Source of the DNA: [Clostridium] celerecrescens 18A
GTDB taxonomy: Bacteria; Bacillota; Clostridia; Lachnospirales; Lachnospiraceae
Direction of reading: 5' to 3'
Length of the DNA stretch: 64,000 nucleotides
Assembly (NCBI RefSeq): GCF_002797975.1
Contig: NZ_PGET01000001.1
Span: 4,142,001 to 4,206,000, forward strand
Position numbers and translations under genes: made by a program. This document shows positions 27,401 through 34,803 of the stretch, one piece after another. The notes beneath the pieces were generated by a model that did no database searches, was not told the origin of the DNA, and saw only the letters and a list, made by a program, of their open reading frames with translations. Every line of letters starts with the position of its first letter. The stretch's first letter is position 1.

Positions 27401-27757
27401 CCAGTTAAATTCAATCCCGCCGCTGATCCAAGGTCCGCAGAGCCCTACCAGGGCAGGCTTTATGACGTGGTTGTAATAGACGAAATCATATTGATTCGTT
27501 TTGTCAAAGGCCCGCTGGATTCTTCCTCCAAGCTCCGGGAGTATCATTACCTTCAAGTATTCATTTTCCAGCCAGACTGCCTGATAGGCTTTGTCCGTCC
27601 TGGTATCATGGATCTTCTCAATGGTAGGGTAAGGGTAGATTTTTCCCGAGCTTCCCTGATAAACACGGCTTTCCAGGAACATCGGATTTTTATCTGCTTC
27701 CCCCACCTCATAAGTGGGTATGACAATGGACTCCTCCCATATTTTTACTGCTTCCAT
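24470..27757 (-). CDS. DUF5107 and tetratricopeptide-repeat protein
   Basis: A 1095-residue cytoplasmic protein. Residues about 30-360 form the DUF5107 domain: ENEYLKVMILPELGGRIQRA and GGIEFNWPQHHRPTTYSP recall the galactose mutarotase-like beta-sandwich. From about 460 onward come many TPR units (NNAYGSLLMRRGCFEEAEEY, EPYYNLGLALLYQGKIEKAF). The function is not established. The family is often found beside carbohydrate genes, and here it diverges from an AraC regulator and lies near a sugar ABC transporter and a true mutarotase. A sugar- or glycan-binding or modifying role is inferred. The start follows AAAGGAGG. Confidence 0.8.
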   Translation of the reverse strand: MEAVKIWEESIVIPTYEVGEADKNPMFLESRVYQGSSGKIYPYPTIEKIHDTRTDKAYQAVWLENEYLKVMILPELGGRIQRAFDKTNQYDFVYYNHVIKPALVGLCGPWISGGIEFNWPQHHRPTTYSPVDYMLIEHEDGSKTCRICDVDQMYGTKGEASFTLHPGKAYIEIKGQLYNPTPMPQTFLWWANPAVPVNDHTQSIFPPDVHAVMDHGKRDVSRFPIATGVYYKHDYSEGIDISRYKNIPVPTSYMAEKSEFNFVGGYDYQVGAGILHVADHHISPGKKQWTWGCGDFGKAWDRNLTDEDGPYIELMTGVYTDNQPDFTWLKPMEEKTFTQYFMPYKAVGPVKNASIHAVINLETRESEIHIAAYGTQEYPDARILLTYGKETLLDETTLLSPVHTYEKTLHTGVEDETRLTFKVLSGDRELVSYTPLKKEVPKLPSPAKAADDPEKIMTNEELYLTGLHIEQYRHATYRPDPYYIEGLKRDPEDIRINNAYGSLLMRRGCFEEAEEYFRMALKRAVRKNPNPYDSEPYYNLGLALLYQGKIEKAFDAFYKATWSGEQQEMSFYYLSCIESMRGNYESALEFVEKGLVRNSHNVKARALNVYLLRRLTRTAEARALIVENLKVDSFDYISRLEAAYLEPGRQEEIRLEISRLARGYHENYLMAARHYAEFGAYEAAVQTLDQCSGKWPMLYYYKAYYLMLMGKDGSETLKEALKQAEGCSTDYCFPNKLEDISVLRFAAERNPEGANANYYLGNLYYDKLQYRTALSYWEQSARLNPRFPTVWRNLSLAYYNKEKDRERAKEAMEKAYRLNPADARIFLELDQLYKKLDMPAAERLEKYEAARDVFMKRDDLMIEYATLLNLLGHYGEAYEFIMSYKFHPWEGGEGKVTAQYVVSLVELARQAMDAKEWGRAEEYLTKALKYPENLGEGKLEGTKDNHINYYLGAVMENLGKTEAARACYEAASVGTEEPAGMMYYNDQPADMIYYQGLAKEKLGKPVEARSRFYKLLDYGEQHMFDNMKIEYFAVSLPDFLIYEDDLDKKNKAHCNYLIGLGKMGLGDRKGAKEAFMETIKLDNAHLNAIRYINMI

Positions 27758-27825
27758 TCTTAGACCTCCTTTTAAGTTCTTGCCTATACTATATAATCTT
27801 TTATCATGGTTTTCATTAGCTTTAG

Positions 27826-27853
27826 TTGCTTACTAGTTTATAAAAATTGCTCT
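27826..27853 (+). promoter_or_regulatory. Candidate AraC-type operator, site 1 (regulator/DUF5107 intergenic)
   Basis: TTGCTTA at 27826 and TTGCTCT at 27847, 21 bp apart in direct repeat. The second half-site ends seven bases before the -35 of the regulator gene. AAAAATTGCTCT is shared exactly with the sites at 32523-32550 and 32706-32733. Confidence 0.65.
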
Positions 27854-27860
27854 AATTAAA

Positions 27861-27889
27861 TTGACGAATTTCCGTTTATTCTCTATAAT
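27861..27889 (+). promoter_or_regulatory. Promoter of the AraC-type regulator gene
   Basis: TTGACG (27861-27866), 17-base spacer, TATAAT (27884-27889), 29 bases before the ATG. Confidence 0.75.
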
Positions 27890-27918
27890 GGTTTCATAAA
27901 AGAAAGGAGGGCCCATAT

Positions 27919-28767
27919 ATGCTGTCTACAGAACGAGGGGTCATCTCAGGGTCAGACTATTATGTTTATACGCCCAGTGCCCAGGCTGAAAGAATTTTCT
28001 TATATCCCGTTAACATGGGACTTTTCCGGTACGAACCCGGATATTCCCTTCACCGGAATTCTTATGACAGCTTCCTCATCATGTTCATCCGGAGAGGAGA
28101 ATGCCAGGTCGAGACAGGCGGACGAGTCTTTCATGCCGTTGAAGGGCAGGTAGTGATACTAAACTGCTTTGAGCCACACGCCTACTGGACGACAACGGGC
28201 TGGGAAGCAGAATGGATCCATTTTGACGGCTTAGGTGCGGCAGGATATTATGAGGCAATCCTGGATGGCGGCCCTCCGGTCATTACCCTGAGGGATACCT
28301 ACCGCCTGGAAAAATATCTGCATAAAATTTATCTGCAGTTTCGGGAGTGTTATTCCATCAAAGAGGCCTGGCTGAACAATTACATTGTTAATATTCTAAC
28401 GGAGCTTTTGGTCAACAGGGACTTTGAGCATTCAGAAAACGTCTCTTCCAGCATCATTGAGGACACCATTGCTTACATCAACGAACATCTAACCGATCCC
28501 CTTACTCTGAAGGACCTGGCGGATCAGGCTTCCTTAAGTCCCTTTTACTTCAGCCGGCTGTTTAAAAAGGAATCCGGATTTTCGCCTCATGAATATGTGA
28601 TCGCAGCCAGGGTCAACAATGCCAAGTTCCTTTTAAAGTCCCTGGACATCTCCATCAAGGACATCTGCTTCAGCACAGGCTTTACCAGTGAAAGCAGCTT
28701 TTGCACCACCTTTAAAAAAGTCACGGGAATCACGCCTTCCGAATACCGTTTCTCTATCAGGAACTGA
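27919..28767 (+). CDS. AraC-family transcriptional regulator with cupin-like sensor
   Basis: A 282-residue protein. The N-terminal half is the AraC arabinose-binding/cupin type (YSLHRNSYDSFLIMFIRRGE, EGQVVILNCFEPHAYW). The C-terminal about 100 residues hold two helix-turn-helix units (LTLKDLADQASLSPFYFSRL and IKDICFSTGFTSESSFCTTF) ending in GITPSEYR. It is likely a sugar-responsive activator. It diverges from the DUF5107 gene. A repeated motif at its own promoter and in front of the transporter and galM suggests the target set. Strong GGAGGG SD. Confidence 0.92.
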   Translation: MLSTERGVISGSDYYVYTPSAQAERIFLYPVNMGLFRYEPGYSLHRNSYDSFLIMFIRRGECQVETGGRVFHAVEGQVVILNCFEPHAYWTTTGWEAEWIHFDGLGAAGYYEAILDGGPPVITLRDTYRLEKYLHKIYLQFRECYSIKEAWLNNYIVNILTELLVNRDFEHSENVSSSIIEDTIAYINEHLTDPLTLKDLADQASLSPFYFSRLFKKESGFSPHEYVIAARVNNAKFLLKSLDISIKDICFSTGFTSESSFCTTFKKVTGITPSEYRFSIRN

Positions 28768-28770
28768 AAA

Positions 28771-28806
28771 AAAGAGCCCCTGCATTGCAGAGGCTGCTTT
28801 TTTTCA
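28771..28806 (+). terminator. Terminator after the AraC-type regulator
   Basis: AGCC(C)CTGCA pairs with TGCAG(A)GGCT, followed by TTTTTTTT; also flanked by an A-run, so it can serve the convergent binding-protein gene. Confidence 0.75.
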
Positions 28807-28822
28807 TCACCGGGCAATCGGT

Positions 28823-29881
28823 TTATTCCGCTGCTTTCCCCATCACTTCCTTGTAATTTTCAGGGGTAACGATCACCGCGTCTACGGCTGTCTCTATAGG
28901 AACCTCTTTTCCGCTGATAACATCGTATAAAACATTGACCGAGCCTGCTCCTACCGAATCAGAGGAGAAATAGGCTGCTGCCTTCATGCAGGTTCCGTCG
29001 GCTCCCTTGTTGTTCCACTCATCCTTTGCCATATAAGCTCCAAGGCCTACTGCAGTTGCATTGGCATCTAATCCTGCGCTTTCCAAAGCACGGACAGCAC
29101 CGATCGTACCTTCCTCATTGGCTCCTGTCACCAGCCACTTCTTGATTTCCGGATGGGCAGTGATGACTGATGTAGCAGCTACATTTCCCTTATCTGTAGT
29201 CCCGTCATGATCAGCTTTGAAAATCCTCTCTTCCGGAAAATCAGGGCAAACTTCCGTAAACTTGTCGAGTTCTCCTTCTGCCCTGGGAACGCAGGAGGAA
29301 ACCGTATCCATGGTCAGAATCATCAACCCACATTCCGGATCTCCTGCCAGATTATTTTTATTTGCATAATCCGCCAGCCACTGGCCATTGGCCTGTCCGA
29401 TCACATAAGCATTAATGCCCACCCATGGAGCGATCTTTTCTCCAGAATCCGTCTGGAGCGCATCATCGGCCGATACAATTGGGATGCCAGCTTCCTTGCA
29501 TTTATCAACTACGGCCTGAGACATGGTCTGGTCTGGGATACAGGTAACGATTCCCTTTGCCTTATTTGCGATGGCATTGTCAATGGCCTTTAAGTATTCT
29601 TCCGGATTCATTTTTGCATCCACATAGATAAATTCATCGCCCTTTTCTTCCACTGCCTTCTGGGCCGCTGCCCCTTCGTCAATGAACCATGTCTGATCCC
29701 CGGCTTTGTAGATTCCATAAACGACACCCTTTGCCCCTGCTTCCGTCTGGGTCCCGCCTGTTGTTGTCTCTGCCGTACCTGCTGTCGTGGTCTCCGCCGG
29801 CTTTTCATCGTCAAATCCACTGCAGGCTGTTAACCCCATTGCCATTGCTGCTGCCAAAATAATCGCTGCTGTTTTTTTCAT
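28823..29881 (-). CDS. Sugar ABC transporter substrate-binding lipoprotein, AraF-like
   Basis: A 352-residue periplasmic-binding-type lipoprotein: signal peptide with lipobox LTAC (Cys20), then a Thr-rich linker (about 30-45) and a type I (pentose/hexose) fold. Segments such as CIPDQTMSQAVVDKCKEAG and the KKWLVTGANEEGTIGAVRAL stretch recall E. coli AraF, so an L-arabinose- or galactose-like sugar is plausible, not proven. Last gene of the ATPase-permease-binding protein set, 66 bases after the permease, with its own SD. A lone TTGCTCT half-site lies at 29907. Confidence 0.85.
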   Translation of the reverse strand: MKKTAAIILAAAMAMGLTACSGFDDEKPAETTTAGTAETTTGGTQTEAGAKGVVYGIYKAGDQTWFIDEGAAAQKAVEEKGDEFIYVDAKMNPEEYLKAIDNAIANKAKGIVTCIPDQTMSQAVVDKCKEAGIPIVSADDALQTDSGEKIAPWVGINAYVIGQANGQWLADYANKNNLAGDPECGLMILTMDTVSSCVPRAEGELDKFTEVCPDFPEERIFKADHDGTTDKGNVAATSVITAHPEIKKWLVTGANEEGTIGAVRALESAGLDANATAVGLGAYMAKDEWNNKGADGTCMKAAAYFSSDSVGAGSVNVLYDVISGKEVPIETAVDAVIVTPENYKEVMGKAAE

Positions 29882-29947
29882 GATTTAAACCCTCCTGTTT
29901 TAATTTTTGCTCTATCTTCAGAAAACCTGACGGTTTCCCTTGGAACG

Positions 29948-30934
29948 TTATAAATTCTTCATGGATGCTGCCAGTAAATCCCGCTCTCTTTTCTGCTTTC
30001 TTAAATAGTCTGTTGCCAGGGCGAATAAGAGAAGCCCTCCCTTTGCCACAAACTGCCAGAAGCTGGGGACATTTACCATAGTTAGACCTGTATTAAAGGA
30101 CTGGATCAGTATGATACCAAGGATGGTTCCTCCCATATTTCCAACTCCGCCGATGAACGATACTCCGCCCAGGATAACCGCCGTAATTGCGTCAAATTCC
30201 AGGTTCACATTAGCCGCCGGCTGGCCGGAATTCATACGGGCCGCGAAGATGACTCCGCCGATGGAGCAGAGGATTCCCATCATTACATAGCAGGTGGTAA
30301 TGATCCGTTTGGGGTTTAATCCTGCTAGTCTGGCAGCTTCCATGCTGCCGCCGATGGCATATACGCTTCTTCCGAATTTCGTTTTGGAAAGAATGATGCC
30401 AAAGATAATGATACAGACTACCATGATCCATACGGAAAGGGGAATGTTTAAGATCCTTGCTTTTCCCAGGATTAGAAAGGTCCTGTTGCTGATGGAAACC
30501 GGCTTTCCGCCGCATATGATATAGGCAAAGCCTCTGATAATGGACTGGGTCACCAGGGTTGCAATAAAGGCCTCCAGATGAATCCGGTTCACCATAAAGG
30601 AATTGAAAAATCCGATGAGGATCCCGCAGCCAATGGTAAGAATCAGCGCAACCCCGAAAGGAACTCCCTTGCCTACTAAAAGAGCCGCCATAACACCGGA
30701 AAACGCAGCCACAGAGCCGGGGGACAAGTCATTCTGCCCTGCAATGATTAAATATGTATGGCCCACAGCCACCAGCCCTACAAGGGAAGCTGCCACCAGA
30801 ATATTAATTAAGTTCGTAACCGAAAGAAAGTTCTTATTCAGAGAGGTAAAAAGCCCAAATACCACCACGATTGCCGCAAGCAGTACGATCTTGTCACCAT
30901 TTATTTTGATTCTGCTTTTCTTATTTGTTCCCAT
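29948..30934 (-). CDS. Sugar ABC transporter permease, AraH/RbsC family
   Basis: A 328-residue inner-membrane permease with about eight to ten helices. The Gly/Ala-rich GQNDLSPGSVAAFSGVMAAL and the EAA-like GLNPKRIITTCYVMMGILCS are typical of the RbsC/AraH family, which forms a homodimeric channel. The start codon overlaps the ATPase stop by one base (TAATG), so the two are tightly coupled. Confidence 0.92.
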   Translation of the reverse strand: MGTNKKSRIKINGDKIVLLAAIVVVFGLFTSLNKNFLSVTNLINILVAASLVGLVAVGHTYLIIAGQNDLSPGSVAAFSGVMAALLVGKGVPFGVALILTIGCGILIGFFNSFMVNRIHLEAFIATLVTQSIIRGFAYIICGGKPVSISNRTFLILGKARILNIPLSVWIMVVCIIIFGIILSKTKFGRSVYAIGGSMEAARLAGLNPKRIITTCYVMMGILCSIGGVIFAARMNSGQPAANVNLEFDAITAVILGGVSFIGGVGNMGGTILGIILIQSFNTGLTMVNVPSFWQFVAKGGLLLFALATDYLRKQKRERDLLAASMKNL

Positions 30935-32439
30935 TATTCCTGTACCTCCCCAATCATACCCAGACTCAGAAGCTTGCTTTCGGTCGCTTCCTCCGCCGCT
31001 ATTTCTCCTGTGATTCTCAGTGATTTCATGACAATGATCCGGTCCGACAGACCGATCACCTCAGGAAGCTCGGAGGATATCAGAATGATCCCCAGCCCTT
31101 CCTTGGCAAACTTACAGATCATATGATAGAATTCTGATTTGGCGCCTACGTCAATTCCCTTGGTTGGCTCATCCAGGATGAGCACCTTTGGATTCGTGCT
31201 GATCCAGCGGGCCACAATACATTTCTGTTGGTTTCCGCCGGAAAGCTCCACGATCTTTTTGTCAGGAGACGGAGTCTTGATCTTAAAATCCTGGATTCCC
31301 TTTTGTGCCAGCTCCTCTTCCTTCTCCCCGTTTACAAACCCAAGCCTGTTGGAATTGGTATCCAGCATGGCGATGTTCATATTATCGCTGACGCTTAAAT
31401 TCGAAAGGATCCCCTGAAGCTTCCGGTCCTCCGGAACGAGAACAATCCCATGCTCCATTGCTTCGTGAGGAGAGCGGTTGCGTATTTTCTTCCCTTCCAG
31501 ATAAATCTCACCGCCTTTTACCTCGTCAGCTCCAATGATGGCTCTCATAAGCTCCGTCCTTCCAGCCCCTACAAGGCCGGAAAAGCCTAACACCTCTCCT
31601 TTTCGCAGTACAAAGGAATTCTCTTTCACATAGTCCGAGGATAAGTTTTTCACCTCCAGAAGTACATCTCCAATCACTTTATTCCTGTCTAAGCTTCTAT
31701 AAATATCTCCCAGGTCACGGCCCACCATCATGAGGATCAACTCCGCTTCCGGCACCGTTCCAGTCTCCACCGTGGCCACGTAGCGTCCGTCTTTAAAAAT
31801 CGCCACCTTATCCGTAATCCTCCGAAGCTCGTCCATGCGGTGGGATACATAGATGATGATCTTCCCCTCTTCCTTTAACTTCCCGATGATCCTGAATAGA
31901 GATTCGATCTCCGAATCCGACAGGGAGGCCGTAGGCTCGTCAAAGCAGATCACCTTTAGATTTTCTCTGGAATAGGCCTTCATAATCTCCACCATCTGCT
32001 GATAGGCAATACTTAAATCCTTTACCTTAGTGGCTGGACTGATGGGAAGGCCAAAATCCTCTATGATTTTTGCAGTCATCTCATTCGCCCTGCGGATGTC
32101 GATGAATCCCAGCCTGCTCACAGGCATTCTCCCCAGATAAATATTCTCCGCCACGGATAATTCCAATAGGATCTGCCGCTCCTGGTATATGACGGAAATC
32201 CCTTCCTCAATGGCCTCATGAGGTGACTGAAAATGCTTTTGGGCTCCATCCAGTAGATATTTTCCTGCGGTAGGCTGGTAATCTCCATTGAGTACCTTTA
32301 ACAAGGTGGACTTACCAGCCCCGTTTTCCCCTAAAAATGCCAGAACCTCCCCGGAATACGCCTGAAAGGATACCTGGTCCAACGCCTTTACTCCGGGAAA
32401 ATATTTGGATATATTCTGGAATTCCAATACGCTCCCCAT
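30934..32439 (-). CDS. Sugar ABC transporter ATP-binding protein, AraG/RbsA/MglA type
   Basis: A 501-residue double ABC protein. The first cassette has Walker A GENGAGKST and signature LSIAYQQMVEI; the second has the degenerate GLVGAGRTE and signature LSGGNQQK with Walker B VLILDEPT. This two-cassette design is specific to pentose/hexose CUT2 transporters. It energises uptake by the permease and binding protein encoded downstream. First gene of the operon; an AraC-type operator pair lies in the region upstream. Confidence 0.93.
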   Translation of the reverse strand: MGSVLEFQNISKYFPGVKALDQVSFQAYSGEVLAFLGENGAGKSTLLKVLNGDYQPTAGKYLLDGAQKHFQSPHEAIEEGISVIYQERQILLELSVAENIYLGRMPVSRLGFIDIRRANEMTAKIIEDFGLPISPATKVKDLSIAYQQMVEIMKAYSRENLKVICFDEPTASLSDSEIESLFRIIGKLKEEGKIIIYVSHRMDELRRITDKVAIFKDGRYVATVETGTVPEAELILMMVGRDLGDIYRSLDRNKVIGDVLLEVKNLSSDYVKENSFVLRKGEVLGFSGLVGAGRTELMRAIIGADEVKGGEIYLEGKKIRNRSPHEAMEHGIVLVPEDRKLQGILSNLSVSDNMNIAMLDTNSNRLGFVNGEKEEELAQKGIQDFKIKTPSPDKKIVELSGGNQQKCIVARWISTNPKVLILDEPTKGIDVGAKSEFYHMICKFAKEGLGIILISSELPEVIGLSDRIIVMKSLRITGEIAAEEATESKLLSLGMIGEVQE

Positions 32440-32522
32440 GTCTTACCTCCTCTTTTTTATTCCAGCTTTATGTTTTAATAAGTTCATTATATCATCGAAC
32501 CAAAATTCATCATTATGTAGGT

Positions 32523-32550
32523 TTGCTCTATCATTGCGAAAAATTGCTCT
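32523..32550. promoter_or_regulatory. Candidate AraC-type operator, site 2 (transporter/galM region)
   Basis: TTGCTCT at 32523 and again at 32544, exactly 21 bp apart. With site 3 it shares TTGCTCT-N-TCATT-N2-GAAAAATTGCTCTC. On the minus strand the transporter -10 (TATAAT, about 32491-32496) lies downstream with a poor -35, as expected for an activated promoter. Confidence 0.65.
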
Positions 32551-32705
32551 CATTTATTACTGACCCTCCTTTCAATCTGACGAAACGGCTTACCTGCGTT
32601 CAAAATTTTGCCATCAATCCTCTTTTTTACCACAAATTGCACCGAGGCTCTCTTACCGTATCTGTTCTTACAGCCTGTTAATTATCCGGATCCCATTGCT
32701 TTCTC

Positions 32706-32733
32706 TTGCTCTGTCATTTTGAAAAATTGCTCT
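32706..32733. promoter_or_regulatory. Candidate AraC-type operator, site 3 (upstream of galM)
   Basis: TTGCTCT at 32706 and 32727, again 21 bp apart with the same inner TCATT-N2-GAAAAA. A possible galM -10 (TATACT, 32772-32777) follows with no recognisable -35. The rest of the 360-base divergent gap (32440-32799) holds no gene. Confidence 0.65.
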
Positions 32734-32799
32734 CCTGTTTTTTTGCCCTTTCCCTTTCATGGACAAATCTTTATACTGGTTCTATTGGAGGACATGCGT

Positions 32800-33897
32800 A
32801 TGAAAATCAAAACCAGAGAATTATGGAATCAGGCGGGAACCGCTTATACGGTTTATGATATGAGCACCAGCCTGGGCATGACGGTTTCCATAACAGCGCT
32901 TGGTGCGGCCATTCAACGGATTTCCATAAGAGATGAAAGCGGCAGGGATCAGCCAGTCACCCTGGGCTTTGAGAATATGGAACCATATGAAAGCTGTATC
33001 TGCTATGCAGGAGCCACCCTTGGGCCTAATGCCGGAAGAATTGGAGAAGCCTTACTTCCTGTTGGACCACAGATATGCCGGCTTTCAAAAAATGACGGGA
33101 AAAACCAGCTCCACGGAGGGTTAAATAACTTATCAGCCAGACTCTGGCAGGTAACTTCTGTGGACTCAGGCCTGGAATCGGCCTCCATCCTATTGACTGC
33201 AGTCCAGCCTGACGGCCTGGATGGGTATCCGGGCAACAGGATCTATCACGTCAGATATACCCTGGAAGACACTAACTGGCTTACCATAGAATATACCGCA
33301 GTGACGGACGCTCCTACCTATATCAACATGTCCAACCACACCTACTGGAATCTTTCCGGTGATTTTTCTGTCTCCGGATTAGAACAGGAGATCCAGATAT
33401 TTGCAAATAACGTGTGCATAAATAATAAGGACCATCTGCCGGCCGATATCATTCCCGCCGCGGATACCGTTTTTGATTTCCGGTCCTCCAGGCAGATTCT
33501 ATCCCTAATCCATTCTGTTAAAAGCCCTGTCTGCAAGGAGCAGCTTTCCATTGAAAAGGGATACAATAACGCCTACATCCTTAATAGAAATCAGTCGTTC
33601 CGTCCGCTGCGGTCTGCAAAACGGCATGCAGAGATTAATAAGGCCTGCATCCTGCGGGATCGGAGGACCGGACGAACCATGAAAGTAATGACGGATGCAC
33701 CCTCCCTGGTTTTGTATTCTGGAGGATTTTTGCCCTATGGAATGACTTTGTGCGGCGGTACACCCTCCTCCGCCTCTTGCGCCATTGCACTGGAGGCACA
33801 GGATATTCCTGATGTAATGCATCTGCTGCCCGGCAATTACCGGCTCACTACCCCGGAACAGCCGTTTTTCAGGACCATCCGGTACCATATTTCATAG
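32800..33897 (+). CDS. galM: Aldose 1-epimerase (mutarotase), GalM family
   Basis: A 365-residue GalM-fold enzyme interconverting alpha and beta sugar anomers. NMSNHTYWNLSGD carries the catalytic His, and ALEAQDIPD the catalytic Glu. The N-terminal GAAIQRISIRDESG and GATLGPNAGRI are family landmarks. ATG 32800 is eight bases after GGAGG; the open frame running back to 32608 crosses the operator region and is rejected. It diverges from the sugar transporter, and shares its candidate operators, so it likely acts on the imported sugar. Confidence 0.9.
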   Translation: MKIKTRELWNQAGTAYTVYDMSTSLGMTVSITALGAAIQRISIRDESGRDQPVTLGFENMEPYESCICYAGATLGPNAGRIGEALLPVGPQICRLSKNDGKNQLHGGLNNLSARLWQVTSVDSGLESASILLTAVQPDGLDGYPGNRIYHVRYTLEDTNWLTIEYTAVTDAPTYINMSNHTYWNLSGDFSVSGLEQEIQIFANNVCINNKDHLPADIIPAADTVFDFRSSRQILSLIHSVKSPVCKEQLSIEKGYNNAYILNRNQSFRPLRSAKRHAEINKACILRDRRTGRTMKVMTDAPSLVLYSGGFLPYGMTLCGGTPSSASCAIALEAQDIPDVMHLLPGNYRLTTPEQPFFRTIRYHIS

Positions 33898-33915
33898 TTA
33901 AAAGCTTCATCCCTC

Positions 33916-33943
33916 TTGCCATACTCTCTTTGTTTATTATAAT
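33916..33943 (+). promoter_or_regulatory. Promoter of the Fnr-like regulator gene
   Basis: TTGCCA (33916-33921), 16-base spacer, TATAAT (33938-33943). Confidence 0.5.
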
Positions 33944-33986
33944 ATAATTATCCATATAATAGTCAAATACCCGAAAGGAGAATGGC

Positions 33987-34676
33987 ATGGAACTTAAGTG
34001 TAGTTGCTGCAATAGATTGTGCACTTCAAAAATCCCTCTTTTTGAGCCCCTTTCTATAGAGGAGCAGAAGGAACTGATATCAAGGGCCCGGCATCTGGAT
34101 TACAAAAGAGGGGAAACGGTTTTTCATGAGTATGATCCGGCAGATAAAATACTGGTCATTCGTTACGGAAAGGTTAAGATCAGCCGCTATTCCCTGGAAG
34201 GAAAAGAATACGTTCTTGATATACTGGCAGAAGGCGATATCTATGGAGAGCAGAACATATTCGGCGGAAAAACCCTTGAAGCAAATGCCATTGCCCTGGG
34301 AGAATGCGGAGTATGTCTTATCTCCTTGACGGATATTCAGGAACTTATATTAAAAAAACCTGAAATCGGAGTCAAACTATTGAACGTGGTAGGAAAGAAG
34401 CTGTCAATCGCAAATGAGCTGGTGCAGCTATTATCTGTCAACGATGCCAAGGCCCGTATCGCTGGTTTTCTTTTATTCAGAAGCAGCCGGATCAAGGGGG
34501 AAACCATCGAATTGACCAGAGACGATATATCCGCTTATATTAATGTCAGAAGAGAAACCATAAGCAGAAAGCTCGGAGAACTCCGCAAAGAGGGCGCCAT
34601 TGAGTTAGAAGGAAATCGTAAGATCCACGTCAGAAACAAAGATATTTTAAGAGATGTTTTTGAAAATGAAACATAA
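33987..34676 (+). CDS. Crp/Fnr-family regulator with N-terminal cysteine cluster
   Basis: A 229-residue protein: N-terminal Cys cluster (C5, C7, C8, C12), a cyclic-nucleotide-type beta-roll, dimer helix and a C-terminal HTH (LTRDDISAYINVRRETISRK). Two more Cys sit at about 107 and 110. The number and place of Cys fit an Fnr-like redox, NO or oxygen sensor, perhaps with an Fe-S cluster; this is inferred. It lies upstream of ric-fprA, whose promoter has an Fnr-type box. RGETVFHEYD recalls the phosphate-binding region but lacks a clear cAMP site. Confidence 0.88.
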   Translation: MELKCSCCNRLCTSKIPLFEPLSIEEQKELISRARHLDYKRGETVFHEYDPADKILVIRYGKVKISRYSLEGKEYVLDILAEGDIYGEQNIFGGKTLEANAIALGECGVCLISLTDIQELILKKPEIGVKLLNVVGKKLSIANELVQLLSVNDAKARIAGFLLFRSSRIKGETIELTRDDISAYINVRRETISRKLGELRKEGAIELEGNRKIHVRNKDILRDVFENET

Positions 34677-34698
34677 AAAATAAAAATTATAAAAATAA

Positions 34699-34710
34699 TG
34701 ATCTAAATCA
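34699..34710 (+). promoter_or_regulatory. Fnr-type operator upstream of ric-fprA
   Basis: Perfect palindrome TGAT-CTAA-ATCA. With the -10 box TATACT at 34734-34739 the start would be near 34746, which puts the box centre at about -41.5, the classical class II activator position. The -35 region is poor (CATTTT). Confidence 0.7.
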
Positions 34711-34803
34711 CATTTTTTATTCTCTTTTCCGGATATACTGGCCTTACAAACAAAAACAAATGTTTCTGATAAAACATAGAATTCAGAAAAGAGGAGAAGA
34801 ACC

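Noticed and set aside
32608..32799. 64-residue N-terminal extension of the aldose epimerase
   Set aside because: It covers the operator region and precedes the GGAGG; mutarotases start at the trimmed position.
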